In this document: positions 25,283 through 37,767 of the stretch, in pieces | Numbering within the stretch: the first letter of the stretch is position 1 | Layout of the letters: every line of letters starts with the position of its first letter | Source: Hydnum rufescens UP504 | Taxonomy: Eukaryota; Basidiomycota; Agaricomycetes; Cantharellales; Hydnaceae | Reading direction: 5' to 3' | DNA length: 64,000 nt | NCBI GenBank assembly: GCA_014904985.1 | Contig: MU128948.1 | Span: forward strand, 87,174 to 151,173 | The notes under the pieces: model-generated | Seen by the model: the letters and a program-made list of their open reading frames with translations, nothing else | Database searches by the model: none | What the model was told of the DNA's origin: nothing | Position numbers and translations under genes: made by a program

Positions 25283-25710
25283 CAGCGTTACAACCTTTCG
25301 GCAGGAGATATTGCACAAGCCCCAGGCACCACATTTTAGTCAGTCGCACTTGAGACCTACGACCTCTGAGTAGCACTGTGACCGGAACCTCCGTTCTTGA
25401 GGTTATTCAAGGATGCCGAGTCATTCCGCTCCTCTGCAATCGGCATCATTGACAACGCTACGAAGGAGGGTGGAATCACTCGGAGGATAGCGATGATGGC
25501 AGCGCCGGTGATAGAAATGGACGTAGTTGACGAGTCCAACTACGTGGGGGAGGGCTCAGCGAGCGATTAAACGCTTGTTTCCATATATAGAAGACATTTA
25601 GTTCGTCCACCTTGGTCCAGCCACTCTGTGACCTGTGACCAGATCCCTCATCAGCCTTGTCGAGAGAGTCTTGTGACTTGTGACCACGGTTTGAGGTCGC
25701 AACACTACAG
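25283..25710. mobile_element. Old, diverged copy of the TA-flanked MITE
   Basis: This segment aligns by eye with the MITEs at 35693-36191 and 38353-38855 over its full length. Shared marks are the ends (GCGTTACAACCTT and GGTCGCAACACTACAG), CCCCAGGCACC, CCATATATAG and TGTGACCTGTGACCAG with TTGTGACTTGTGACC. Many substitutions and small deletions show it is older. It lies just upstream of the acyl-CoA ligase gene. Confidence 0.6.
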
Positions 25711-25934
25711 TTACTGCACTTGGAGTCCCCGAATTGAGGTTTAAGCTGATAGCGATGTCTTCGGGGTGGCAAGATAGAGGGAAGTGGGGCGGTTTCAAGC
25801 CGACTCCGGAGAGCATTCCGCCATCAGGAGTTGTATTCCGGTTCCGCTCAGACGCCCGAAAGATTCCTGTCAACGTCACGCCTTTGGTTTGTGGAATCTA
25901 CTCACAGAGACTGAAGGTTCTGCTTCTGATCAGT

Positions 25935-28447
25935 GCCCTACGCTCCAGAATCCCATCAATTTTCTCCTACGAGCTGCATTTATCGTACCCAACAAGTTGG
26001 CCATTGCACATCCTGATGTTCCACATCCATCTTTCTACACTTTTGCCGTTTGGTGGGTCCGAATGCCACGAGGCCTGCGATTACTTATATATCCCCCCCC
26101 CAATCGCCAGGGCGCAACGCGTGCAGAATCTGGCCTATGCACTGATTGAGCGCGGTATACAACCAGGTGATCGTGTGGCCGTCATAGCACCCAACAGCCC
26201 TATGATCGCCGTGTGTCGTTTCTGTCCTTGAATTCTTGGAAATTTCTGACGTACATAATGTGCAGGATGCGCACCATGCAATAATAGCTGCTCGCGCCGT
26301 AATTACTCCAATCAAGTCAGCTTGCTTTCTCTCCGATGTACGAGGGACCGATCTGACATTGCCTCCGTCTCCTTCAGTATCCGTTTGACCAAGGACAGTG
26401 TCGACTACATTCTTGAACATAGCGGCTCCAAGGTTATTCTTGTCGATCACGCTTTCGTACATCTCGTTGAAAATGCCAAAGTGCCTGTCATCGTTTGTAA
26501 CGACACAGGGAGGCCCGACGATCCTTATGAACAACTCTTAGGTCTGTGGATGCAGTGACAGGCTGCGGGCACCAAGAATTTACCTTGTATTCTCTCAGCC
26601 AGTGGACGGCGTTTCAGCCGAGAACGTGGCTGGCTGGGTTTGGATATGGAGATGAATGAGGATGCCGCCGCTTCCCTGTGCTACACGTAAGTGTGTATTT
26701 ACTATGCCAATTTTTCTCTGCAGTGGCATTGAGTGCACACCCTCACTCTACTCAGGTCTGGTACTACAGGTCGAGTATGTGGCATCATGTTTTGAGCCGC
26801 TTCTTCTTATCCTCATCCTTTCGAACCAGCCGAAAGGCGTCATTTCTACGTTGCGTGGTATGTCTTCCGATTCAATGTGGTGTTTATCAATCTGTGAATT
26901 TTGCTCCCTATCAGGTTCATACCTTGCCGCGATTGCCAACGCCTATGAAACTCGGTGCGTCGAGGGACTTACTCTTCAACGCGGTGAAATATTATCTTTG
27001 ATGACTATATTTTAACTTCGTATGCAGGATGGACCGGAACTCTATATACCTCTGGATCTTACCAATGTTTCATGCTTGTGGCTGGACCTATCCATGGGCA
27101 ATCACCTTTGCGTTCAGCACACAGGTTTTTCCCCCTTCTCTTGCCTAACTTTGCATTATCTCATGGAATTATTCTCCTCCAGATCACCATTCGTAGTGCA
27201 GACCCCGATTTAATTTGGCATCACATTATTAACTCTGGTGTCACGCACTATTGTGCGGCCCCACTGTCCAGGTAGAGTTGAGACCTTCCGTCCGTGGTTC
27301 AGACCATTAAAATCGACTTCGTTTCATTCAGATCAGTATCATTAGCTCCCACAGAGCGCGTCGGTTAGATGATTCGCGTTCAATTACCGCTGTCGTCGCT
27401 GGAGCAGCTCCGACATCGTCCCTGATTGGACAGCTTGAGAAACTGAAGATCAGAGTCACTCATGTGTACGGCTTGACGTACGTCTTTCCCATCCGTTCTG
27501 ATTGTTAGCCTCGCGAAGTTGAGCAGCTTTGAGGTATGCAGTGAGACGTATGGCCCCTTCACGCGCAATTACCACCGACCTGCTCGAGAGGTTGATGAAA
27601 CAAAGGGCCTGGCTGATGAAGACTCGCGGATCATGGCTCGTCAAGGACATGCGTTTGTGACCTCTGACGAGGCTCGAGTAGTATATCAAGCCAAGGAAGG
27701 AGATCCAGAAGACGCAGAGCTGAAAGACGTACCCGATGATGGTGTAACGCGCGGGGAAGTGGTCGTTAGAGGAAACATTGTCATGAAGGAGGCGAGTTGC
27801 TTTGCTATGAATCGTGGATGTGAGGGATGATATCGCTGACAGAAAAATCGTTTTACCAGTATTATCGCGATCCCGAGGCCACGAAGAAAGCATTTCGCGG
27901 AGGTCATTTTGGGAGTGGCGATTTGGCTGTTCCGGAACCCCGATGGTAGCATAATGATTCTGGACCGGATTAAAGACCTTATTATTTCTGGAGGAGAGGT
28001 AAGCGGTCATGTCTCGCCCGTGCACAGGATTTTCCGTTCATCGTGTTCATCTTTTCTCTCTTCTTTGATATAACAGAACGCATCCTCGCTATCGATAGAA
28101 CAAGGTCAGTTTTCCCCCTGATCCACTAGTGGATGGATCCCGCATGACCAATCTTCGTCCCCCAGAGCTTTCAAGGCATCCTGACGTACTCGAAGTGACC
28201 GTCGTGGCTCGGCCCCATGACCACTTGGGGGGAGCGACCCATGGCTTTTGTCTGCCTGAAGGAAGATTCGACCTTCCGGCCGAAAGATCGCCACGCCGCA
28301 TTCGAGAAGGAGCTAAAGAAGTATGCTGCACAGGTTCTTCCAGGTTTTGCCCGTCCTGAGTGGGTCGAGGTCGTGGACGAGTTGCCGAAGACCAGTACCG
28401 GCAAGGTCCTCAAGCATGTCTTGAGGGGGAGGGCTGCCAAACTCTAG
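25935..28447 (+). CDS. AMP-binding acyl-CoA ligase with peroxisomal signal
   Basis: This ANL-superfamily enzyme activates a carboxylic (fatty) acid to acyl-AMP and then acyl-CoA. The P-loop-like motif is YTSGTTGRPKGV, assembled from three exons. Further motifs are LPMFHACGW, AGAAPT, THVYGLTETYGPF, SGDLAV, LDRIKDLIISGGEN and the C-terminal catalytic lysine in PKTSTGKV. The last three residues are AKL, a PTS1 peroxisome signal. About thirteen exons are needed, some only 19 (26756-26774) or 28 bases long; the intron at 27792-27859 starts with GC. Three single-base indels in short runs (C4 at 27259-27262, CC near 27932, TT at 28225-28226) break an otherwise fully conserved frame. The N-terminus is clear from NPINFLLRAAFIVPNK; the true ATG exon upstream is unresolved. 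Homologous relics lie downstream to 46.3 kb. Confidence 0.85.
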
Positions 28448-30080
28448 ACTGAGGGGGAGGGCGGGGCTGAACCACTCTTACGGATTGAAGAGACGCGCGC
28501 GCTTGGGGATGTATGTATTTGTTTTTTTGACCTGAAGTTCGACTCTTTGGAATGGTTTGCTCTTCACTTTTTCCCTGTGCCGGGTGGTGTTCGCGCGCTT
28601 TTTGGACTCCTCGATGGATGTCTCTACCAAGTAAATCTTGACCACTAGCGAGATGTAGGCCTGCCTAACCGATTTGAGAAGTCAGTATGCTGTATATAGT
28701 ATGGTGACTCTGGTGAAGAAATTAGGCAGAACGCACTTTGAACAGCAAGCTGAAGCAGACCAGCTGCTTCTCACCTTATGATCTGCCATCAGCTCAAAGT
28801 AGCTGAGGTCTGAGCAAAAGATACGATCTCTTCCCTTGTGAAGAGAATACTTAACTTCTCCGTCACATCCTCATGCCCTCAGGATGGACAAATGTCCGGT
28901 ACAACCTCTCATCACACCCTGCATTGCTTTAATGTTCTCTACGCACACCCTCCGCCGGACTCCGGGGAAAATAAAAACCTGTGCATTTCCTAAGACATAG
29001 GGTGGACCGAACACAATGCAGAAATTATGCGCAAAAACCCTCGAGTCGCCAGCTTTTGGCCATGAAGCTTCAAGACTCAGGGACTGTATGGCCTGAGGAC
29101 ACGTGTCATACTGTATTTGGGCATTATCCAAATATCTGTAAATAGATCACAACTGTGAATGCACATCGAACATGCAAACTGAACCACGACAAAACTTGAC
29201 GGTATCAACTTGCGATCCGCCAACAGCCCAAGGTGGCGGAAGTCTGGGGTGAATTTTTCCACTGAGAAAAACTTTAACAGCACCTGTCCCTCAAGGGCCC
29301 AGGATGAAAAAATGTGCCATACAGTCTGTTCTGATGATGCCCTGCATTCCCTTACTCGCACTCTACCCACACCCCAGACCATAGAGGTACTGTTGATCCT
29401 CTGCTGGTCATTCAATTGCGTGGCCCTGTGGCGGCGGCGACCGCCACAGGGCCCATGTATTTCCTTGTTCCCTCGTTAGTCCCTATGAACTCTCGCCCGC
29501 GACAAGCCTGTTATCCCAGACTCATTCTGAGACAGTGTTGGAACGAGCAGTTCATACAGGGCTGATCCTGTGGCATCGCCATATGAATACCGGTTGGACA
29601 ACACCACCACGTCCCTGTTTGCCTTCCTGATCTTCAGGTGAAGCTTCAAGGGGAATGTTCAACCTATCAACCTAGTTTGGATTCCTAAAGTACGTGTCCA
29701 CAAGTATTTCTTTAGGATCCTCACTTACAACTTTTGCTCCAGAGGAGTCCTCTACCATCTCTAATCAATCATCACAAATCCATTCTGTGTATATTCAGGG
29801 CCAGAGGGTGATGAAAATTTGTGCTGGCGATGATGATAATATTCACTGATGCTGCTTTGGTTACTGTATAGCCAGAGCTCTCTTGACCTGTATGATAGTT
29901 AGCCAAGGGCTCAGTACGCGCCTTACCCGGACTCCAGCAATGTCAGGCACAGACGTCCTCGAGGCATGTTCCCGGCGGTCCCCATCCCCCATCCCGCTCC
30001 TGCGACAGCACGCACGGTAAGTTTCTCTCAGGTCGATCCACCAATGACGTCACTCGCCTGGATAATCGTATAATAGGGCT
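28448..30080. other. Gene-poor region after the ligase
   Basis: No gene is recognised. Segments near 28,875-29,110 and 29,295-29,460 look like diverged direct repeats (both carry an AGGATG-AAATGT...CCTGCATT block). A short GC inverted repeat (GGCCCTGTGGCGGC / CCGCCACAGGGCC) is at 29,421-29,452. Confidence 0.35.
29421..29452. repeat. GC-rich perfect inverted repeat
   Basis: GGCCCTGTGGCGG and CCGCCACAGGGCC form a 13-bp stem with a six-base loop. Function unknown. Confidence 0.5.
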
Positions 30081-30084
30081 TTTC

Positions 30085-30840
30085 AGGGTAAGACCTGGTG
30101 AGGGTGGAGTCAGCCAACACCAGTGAGCCTAGACTTTGTGTCACGCTGTTCGAGACATTTCGGCCATGCCAGATGCGCTGATAGTGGTGTCTTGGAACCT
30201 AATAGCCAAACAACCCTGCTTCAGCAGAAGAAATGGCGCTCGAGGAGTAGCAGGGGCCAGATCGGCCGCCTCGGTTATCCCGTCAAGGCCCTAGTCTCCC
30301 TGCCCAAGCTGTGTATGGCTGACTTTCATAGGTGGCTAGTCGCACTATTGCAGCAGAAGCGTGTGCTGTGGGGAGATAGATGGTGAGCCCTGCTATCTGT
30401 TACGCATGGTATATGTATGTATGCGTTTGCATGATTCGCGGAAATATCGCTATCTCCGATGGATCTGATCTCTTCAAGTAACTATCTGCTCATCGATGGG
30501 CTATCTGTAACCGCGACGTCGAGTACACTTCATTTCCAGGTTTCATGAGGTCGATGTCAGCCGGTTGTTGTTCGTACAGTATATCCCGAAGCCCAAATAT
30601 GATCTATTTATCCTCAACAATCGAGAATACAGACGACGGAATTATGGGAACAAGGCACTTTCATAGGCACGCGACCGGCCTCGCCTGACAGGGTCTTCTT
30701 AAGAGGTCTGAACGTAGGAAGAAAAAGGTGGTTAGACCCATAATGGGACTCGGCCTCGTGTGAATGCAGACGGTGTAGGGAGTGGTGAAGAAACTTGATA
30801 CGTTAAGAAGAGCTAAGTTATCGAGGCAGTTGCATGGCCG
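30085..30840 (+). repeat. Decayed repeat unit (copy 1 of a family seen again at 43.9-45 kb)
   Basis: Words such as GCCAACACCAGTGAGCCTAGAC, then CATCGATGGGCTATCTGT, and AGAAAAAGGTGGTTAGACCC recur in the same strand near 44,467, 44,826 and 44,270. The possible translation around FGHARCADSGVLEPN resembles LGHARPANRGFFDP at 44.5 kb, so the unit was perhaps coding, but stops and shifts are frequent. Family unknown. Confidence 0.45.
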
Positions 30841-30899
30841 CGTTTGTCAACGGTGATGGTCAATTAACCGGGGTGGGAAATGGCACCCAATGTCTGGAT

Positions 30900-31865
30900 A
30901 TCTTGTCGAGTCCCGCAGAGTTTTCGACATCTAAAAGCCGTGTTAACATTCCCTCCAAGAGTGTGTCGAAAGCAAGCCGGGGGGCGGGCCGCCCCGCATA
31001 CCCCTTTGAAAAGTTTCTTTAGCTTTCGCTCGCGACGCAAATATTACATAGCAGACAACTCCGGGAATAAATAGAGATAGAGTGCCATTTGGACTTTGAC
31101 GCATAGAAGACATCCGCTGAAGTTTGGACGAAACCGCAAGGTTCGAGGGTGTAGGTACCGCAAGTACTTTGGCTTTCGCAAAGGTATTTATTTCACGCAT
31201 CGGAGTACATAGCACCTATAGAGTGGTTTGGAGAAACCTCCAGAGGAGCGGAAAATAATATGGGAGTCTGGTCACGAGACCAGGAAAGTCGAGTTGGCGG
31301 AAGCCGCCTGGGAGCAGAGCACAAGCGGAGTCGCGGCAACAGACTGGGAACCAGTAGTGTTGACTCCGCTTGGCCTCGGCCCTTGGACGGACTCAGGTTC
31401 GCTTCGAGACGGCGACGAGGGTGACGCGAGGCACGTCACACTCTTGGAGTTTCCATGTAAAACAGCATCACATTTGGAGGGGTGCTTTCATTACTAAAAA
31501 AATATCCAGGGTAATGGGCTCGGATGTGCTCCAGGATGCCCTATACTGAAACCAGTATATTAGTGCGAAATTGGGTGGAAAAATGAGTGGGGAAATTTCC
31601 TCACGGCCTCCCTGGAGAGACTGCAATCGGTGCTCAGCAGCTCGACTGCACCGCGCTGGATACGTACTAAACGCCGCCAGTTGCAGGTGCCCAGGCAACT
31701 GCCGCCACTGGGGCCGCCTTCGTTACGTTTAGTGTCACACGTCACAAAGGATTGAACGCCGACGTCACATCACACAAAAAAATCTTTCAGAGCGTCGGCG
31801 AGAGTATTTTCTTTTCTATCATCGCCGCACCAAGTTCTTGTGGCTTGCTCATCAACGGTTTCCCG
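30900..31865. other. Gene-poor region left of the palindrome
   Basis: A forward frame at 31,228-31,497 lacks an ATG start and a recognisable motif. Nothing else is supported. Confidence 0.35.
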
Positions 31866-32664
31866 GTCTGGAACGTCTCCAAACACAACATCGTTTCCGT
31901 TGGCAGGCTCCTATTGCATCAGCAAACCTGACTGGGCTTCGGAGGCTCCGAAGCACAATGGATTTTGCTGATACACTAGCCGCCTATAACTTGCACGCCT
32001 AATGTACGGTGGACCTCGAGACCAGATAATTTCCGTTTTATCCACTCGGGGTTCATGATCCATGTCCTCATTTTGCGATGTTGTAATGGCCCTGAACGAT
32101 TCTTGAAGCACGAAGAGTAACCATCACCTGTCCATATATTCTATCCTCGGTCTCCTTCTGTCTTACCAATCCCCAACGATTCTAACCCAGCTCCTTTGGA
32201 TCTGATATCGCTGATGAGGTTGGCTGGCCACGAGCTTCTGCTCGTTGGATGCAGCAAGCCGGGGACTACTGCTTGCGTGTTGAAACCCTCTGATTTCCAT
32301 GTGTTTTTTCCTGGTGGCCGAATGAATGCATGTGTCGATCCCCCAATGAGATTACCCGTAATGTGTTCCGCGGACCACCTTTTCCCCGTCGGTAGTAATT
32401 GTGTCGGGAGAGAGGTAGCCAGGCACGGTCCAGAACCCCTTATAAAAGCACATCACTCATTCGTGCACACTACGATGGCCGGCCATAGTACCAAGCCTCT
32501 GGAAGATTTTCCCCCTCGCAGTTCTAGTCTTTCTCATGCACTGAAGCGATGGGCTCCGGACATTCATCGGCACTGGTGAGCACTCGCCCTACACTGGTCC
32601 CAATAATTCTGTACTTAGTTTTCTCGTTAGCTTACTTGCCATCATCCCATTTTATGCGATACTT

Positions 32665-33332
32665 ATGCCTGTCGCCTCCGCCCTCACGCGTCCCACAGGT
32701 TACTTCAGCTTGTTTTTAGATCAAGTGTATGGTCCACGCGATACCAAGTCCGTCGTGAAGCTCGTAGGACTCGTCGCATTCCATACATACTGTTTCTCAG
32801 CTGTTTTAAGCGTGTACGGCCAGTCCAGCTATCCTGGAGGATACCAAATCAATGGCAAGTCCTCCCCCTCCACGCCATACCCTTTTTATCCCTGGCCTCG
32901 CCTGTCCGATCATCTCACAATATCAACCTCGTAGCCCCCCGCCTTGTGAAGAGCCAGATCCGTGGCTTTTCCCATCGTCTGGTGGCCGCCATGAGGCGCT
33001 GATGGATGTCTTCCCAGGTGCGTCTACAGATTCCCCGCATCGATCTATTTAAAAAAAACGGCCTTCCATTCATTTAATTTCCTCTGGACATAGTATTCGG
33101 TGCCGCAGCTGCGCTCATTCTCGCGACGCACACCATGGTCAAAAACCCCACCAACACAGGCAGCCCATCAGTGACAGTCATCAACGGACTGTTCCTCCAC
33201 GTATTTTTCAAGCATATCCTATTCTACATTTCCTACCTCGCTGATGCCGGCGTTCTACGCGCGAATTTTCATGTTCTCGCGACGTCCACAATCATAAATG
33301 TCTTGTACGAGCTTTATCAGGGATTGGTGTAG
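32665..33332 (+). pseudogene. Membrane-protein-like remnant in the left palindrome arm
   Basis: Frames at 32,665-32,934 and 33,090-33,332 could be exons separated by GT..AG introns. The second gives FGAAAALILATHTMVKN, then VINGLFLHVFFKHILFYISYL and INVLYELYQGLV, with hydrophobic helices. The right arm holds the same sequence in reverse (41.2-41.8 kb) with frame breaks. I recognise no family. It may be a decaying gene. Confidence 0.35.
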
Positions 33333-33910
33333 ACCTTTTGGAGGCGGTGGCTACTCCTCTGGACCTGGTGTCAGGGTCGTAGTAATGAACATTCAGGCTA
33401 ACTCAACTGTGCAGCAGAGAGCTACAATATCTCTTCCAGACTCATTGATCAACACACACGCGCCCATTTCATTCTGCCATTAAATTGCGTTTCATACTTT
33501 TGTCAGTAGTTTCACGTAGAACGTTTCAATGGTACTATCACTGCCACTAGTACAGGACGGGGTATATCCTCCGACGAAGCCGTACAAATGAAGTCTAATT
33601 GATCGAGTTCACGCGAAAAGCATCCAAGTCGCATTTTCTGATGCGACGGAGATCCATCGAAAGAGAACCCTCCCACAATCATCCCTGTCGCGTATTATTT
33701 GGATGAACCTGATTCACAGCCCCAATTGGAGGGGAGAGCCATTTACCCGGTCAGATAACCCCCTACTCCAATTCGAAGAATTCCCATCTCTTCCTACCCA
33801 TTGAGGCATCCTAACACAGGTGAGGTGGGATCAGTTCCGCTAGCTACACCATATTGAAGATCGCGCCTTTACCGTCCCAGGGCGATGACAACCAATTATG
33901 GCAATCTAAC

Positions 33911-34330
33911 TCACCATAGGTTTTTGTCACGCGAGAGGGTCCATCGTCCCTTGATTGGTCGCTCGAGTGAGCACGCGCACAGTAATTCCGTGTAAAGGAG
34001 GCCATACGTCTCATTGCATGCTAAAGCGGTCAACCAATGGACTGACAATTGGAACATACTAACCAGACGTACGTTAAGCCGCGCACATGGGTAGAGTCTA
34101 ATCTTCGATTTCTCAAGCCCTCCGATCATATACGACGTCGAAACTACTCCAGCGATGATAGCCGTAATTGGACGTGGATCATCCTAACGACGAGCTGCGG
34201 GAGAGTTGATCTAAATGAAAGAAGCGTCCTCAATCTTTTGACGCTCAGTACGAGCGACCCAATCTCTTGGTTCCACCTAGACCATTGGGGCCGTAGGGTG
34301 GTGGACGGGACCGGATTTGATAATGCTAAT
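33911..34330 (-). pseudogene. Relic of acyl-CoA ligase, middle part (left arm)
   Basis: On the minus strand, IGGLEKSKIRL and ETYGLLYTE correspond to IGQLEKLKIRV and ETYGPFTRN of the intact ligase at 27.4-27.6 kb, joined by matching intron remnants. Stops and shifts remove coding capacity. The mirrored copy is at 40,130-40,640 (+). Confidence 0.6.
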
Positions 34331-35692
34331 CCAGATTCAATCAGGTAGTGGAATCCGAATGGGGATCCGGGGGGAAAATAATCCCAAAAGATAATGCAAA
34401 TCAGATGAGAGAGGGGGAATGCGAGTACAGAACGCCAAGATATTCGCCTACGGGGAGGTCGCGCTACAAGGATGAAACACAGCTAAGTCCCAAAGGCGTA
34501 TGGGTTCCTGTCCGTCCAGCACAGAGGGGGCAATACACGTTCGAGGACAACATGTCACGTGTTGGAGGGAGAAATTCCCAGAGACACCAAGTCTCGTAGC
34601 TGTTAGTGATCGTAGCAAGTTATGAATCTCTGGAAGAGATATCTATAAAATCGAACAATACACCATGGAACGTATCGAGGACACCTTTAGACTGATTGGA
34701 AGGGATAATACAATGATAAGAGCGAATGTATTATAAGCATGGTGCCCGTACTCGATCCGTCGGACCAGTGGACGGCCGTTTTCCTCGCCTTCCACAAGAG
34801 CGTCGAGGAAGATTAGTGGAGTACACCGGCAGGGATCGATTTTAAGGGGCGGCAAAATTCGTCCCTGACGTCAGGGCGGAGAATTTCTTGTGGCCACTGT
34901 TAGGTCCTGTTGAATACCTCCGCGACAACATTCTTAAATGGGCTGTCTGATGGTGCAAATTGGAATGCAAGGGTTGGAACACGAACTGTGGCTCACATAA
35001 ACGTTTGTTGCTCCGAAAAAGAAGCGACTTTCCGCTAGCATCCCGCCCGTTGAGCGATCAGTTTGGGGATACCGGTGGATCCACCCAGCCGGGACACCAG
35101 TGGTCTCACCCTATCCACACTTTCCAGTCGTGACACCACATCCTTCAATATAGTGCACGAAGACCCTTGAGACGCATCCTCTCACCTAGAATCATGTCCC
35201 GTATATCCGGCATGAGGAAGGAATATCCAAGGTGTGATACATCGCGACACAGGTCCTCCCGAAAATTATGCACTACAAGTAGGGTCCACAGAGGAGAGAG
35301 CTCGGGCACACAATTATTGCAGTTGCGATAGGCAGGAACTTCCCCATTGTCCCTTTTACCAGGGTCCGAAAACAAGTCTAGTAAGCATGACGACGAGGAT
35401 TTGAAAGGCATCCGACTGATAGCGCAATGGTTTTGTATTTTAAAAAGCCATAATTTCGAGACTATGATAGATTCAGTCTGATTGCCAAGATATGACATGA
35501 TGAAACCAGGAAATATCATGCCGGTGTTGTGATTTGCGTCAACGGCCTGTCGCATGCATATGATTTCCACATCCCCAGTCCCAGAGGATGAGATAACGGC
35601 CGTGAGGGTGGTTCAAGAGAAGACGCAATACTGCTTCAAAGGGTTCCCACCTAGGCCTCGTCAGCTGGAGGCCAATGGGCCATCAGCAAATA

Positions 35693-36191
35693 CTGTAGTG
35701 TTACGACCTTAGGTCGTGGTCACAGGTCACAAGACCCCGCCGACAAGACTTAAAAGGGGTCCGGTCACAGGTCACAATGGCTGGGCGACTTAGACGGTCA
35801 CAACAAATTGAATTGAGTTACCATATATGGAAATAGGGCCTCCGCCATCCTCGAGCTCGCGCTTGCCCCTCCGCCACCTGTCCGGACTCTAATAAATGTA
35901 GTCAGACTCATTACTGCCCATTTTCATCATTGGAACTGTCATCATCACTATCCGCTATGTGATTGCATCATCCGGCATAGTGTTTGGGATGCGTGAACAA
36001 TGTCATCCGGGTGGGGTTGCTCAGCATCACTATCAGAATTGTTCTCTAGAGGCCTGGGTAGCCTCCATGGGTGTGCTCACAGCAGTGCTTAAACGGGGGT
36101 CGGTCACAGTCACAAGCACCCACGACTGGCCAAATACGGTGCCTGGGGATTACGTAAAGTCACGTGCCGACCTAAGGTCGTAACACTACAG
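35693..36191. mobile_element. TA-flanked MITE, 499 bp (left arm copy)
   Basis: Terminal inverted repeats begin CTGTAGTGTTACGACCTTAG and end with the reverse complement CTAAGGTCGTAACACTACAG. A TA dinucleotide flanks each end (35691-35692 and 36192-36193), the target preference of Tc1/mariner and PIF/Harbinger elements. Inside are copies of GGTCACAGGTCACA. There is no coding capacity. Confidence 0.82.
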
Positions 36192-36244
36192 TAGTCTCTT
36201 CCAACCCAGCTTACTGTAGTTCGGTAACAGCCGGTCACTTGGTT

Positions 36245-36775
36245 CTCAATATTATCGTCATCCAGAAGCAACCAAGAAAGCACTTCGCACTGGCCATGTT
36301 GGAAGTGGAGGTTCGGTTTGGGGTCCGGATGGTTCTCCGGTGACTCTGGAGGACAGGTGAGTCGTCGTGTCCCCAGAATTTCGGTTCATTTGTTCATATT
36401 TTTCTCTCCATGATATAACGGAATGCCTCACTAGGGACGGAACAGGGTAAATCACCCTCCTCGTCCCCCTAACAGACGACCGATCCATGCCCCAGACCCT
36501 TTGAGACATTCAGACCTGCTCAAAATCACCGTCGTGGCCCATTCCCATCATAATGGGGATAAAAAGCAATGGTCTTTGTCTGTCGGACAGAAGGCTCAAC
36601 CTCTCGACCGGGACATTGCCACGTCGAGTCCAAGAAGAAGATGGTGAAACCCGCTCCGCAAGTACTTCCTGGCTTTTCCAGGGTCGAGGACATGAACGAA
36701 TTGCCGAAGGATACTACCGGCGAGTTCTCCAAGCATGTCTCGACGGTGAAGGCAGCTGAGCCTGGTACTGAAAAA
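36245..36775 (+). pseudogene. Relic of acyl-CoA ligase, C-terminal part (left arm)
   Basis: The translation YRHPEATKKALRTGHVGSGG matches YRDPEATKKAFRGGHFGSGD of the intact ligase, and later RHSDLLKITVVAHSH matches RHPDVLEVTVVARPH. The original introns are still recognisable. Stops, a damaged GENASS region and frame changes show it is non-functional. Confidence 0.7.
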
Positions 36776-36911
36776 ATATTAGGGAGCAGAGATGCCACGG
36801 TAAGAGTATTCGTGTTCGTTGGTTTTCATTAAGGTGTTCAATCAAGTGTTTGGAATTCTGTGCGAATGACTATTTCCTCTGTTCATCTGTGTTCATGCGC
36901 ATTTTGAAGCC

Positions 36912-37630
36912 CGCCAAGACCTCCCGTTTCCTCGCCAATTTGATGCAGGATCGACAGCGCAATTATCGCCTGAGATCTAATAGAGGGAAGTGAGGAAGTG
37001 CCAGGCATGGTGGGGACGACAGTGTACTGCTTTCCGTAGCCCTTGGCAGATACGACAGGAATGATGTCAAAAAGATTTCGCGACGGAAGAAATGATATCA
37101 TTGACCCCAAATCTCAGCGACTTTTGGCTGCTGCAATATCGTAAGGCGATACGTATTGGTCTGCTCTAGCTTGGCTTCCATGTTCGAAGTGCCGTTTTAG
37201 TTGTGGAGGCGAGGTTTATCAGACCGAGAAGCTAATAAGCAATCAAACTTGCAGGTCGTTCCACTCTTACAGTGAAGCATTGGAAAAGTAAAAGGCAAAT
37301 TTAGGCACTCTGGGGAATAGCCCGTTATTTGTCCCTAACGCACCATCCATCTTAAATATTGTTTAGGCCCCCTATATTTGTTAAAAGATGTAGGCCGAGT
37401 ATATCTCCTCTGCAGGAGTCCACAATTACGCCCCCGGATTCTGTCTCCCCGATTTCACCCCATACGGTCTATGGCCCTTGGAAATCGTCACCGGAATCTT
37501 ATTCCCTTCGGCACAGTCATTAGCATGAATCACTTACCAAGGTAATCAGGCTGGACTGGACTATATATATCTTGTTGTTGGCGGACACCCTGAGGAGCGG
37601 TAAATCCACTCGAGGGAGACATTGGCTGAG
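36912..37630. repeat. Palindrome loop, copy 1 of a 0.7-kb direct repeat
   Basis: This unpaired centre of the palindrome recurs in direct orientation at 42,925-43,632, offset by about 6,004 bases. The two copies differ chiefly by single-base indels in runs (for example ATATTTGTTAAAAG versus ATATTTTTTAAAAG and CCCCCGGATT versus CCCCCGATT). No gene is recognised in it. Confidence 0.85.
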
Positions 37631-37767
37631 GGCTTCAAAATGCGCATGAACACAGATGAACAGAGGAAATAGTCATTCGCACAGAATTCCAAACACTTGA
37701 TTGAACACCTTAATGAAAACCAACGAACACGAATACTCTAACCGTGGCATCTCTGCTCCCTAATATT

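Larger units (their letters stand above)
31866..36911. repeat. Left arm of a large imperfect palindrome
   Basis: The arm is the reverse complement of 37,631-42,894, paired around a sum of about 74,542 near the centre and drifting with indels outward. Near the loop the arms are almost identical (for example 36,526-36,832 versus 37,710-38,016), while at the outside (31.9-33 kb versus 41.7-42.8 kb) many bases differ. The arm carries, from outside in, remnants of a membrane-protein-like frame (32.6-33.3 kb), an inverted relic of an acyl-CoA ligase (33.9-34.4 kb), an unassigned decayed frame (35.1-35.6 kb), a MITE (35,693-36,191) and another ligase relic (36.25-36.77 kb). Confidence 0.85.

Noticed and set aside
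31228..31497. 89-codon frame left of the palindrome
   Set aside because: Begins at TTG, not ATG, and has no domain.
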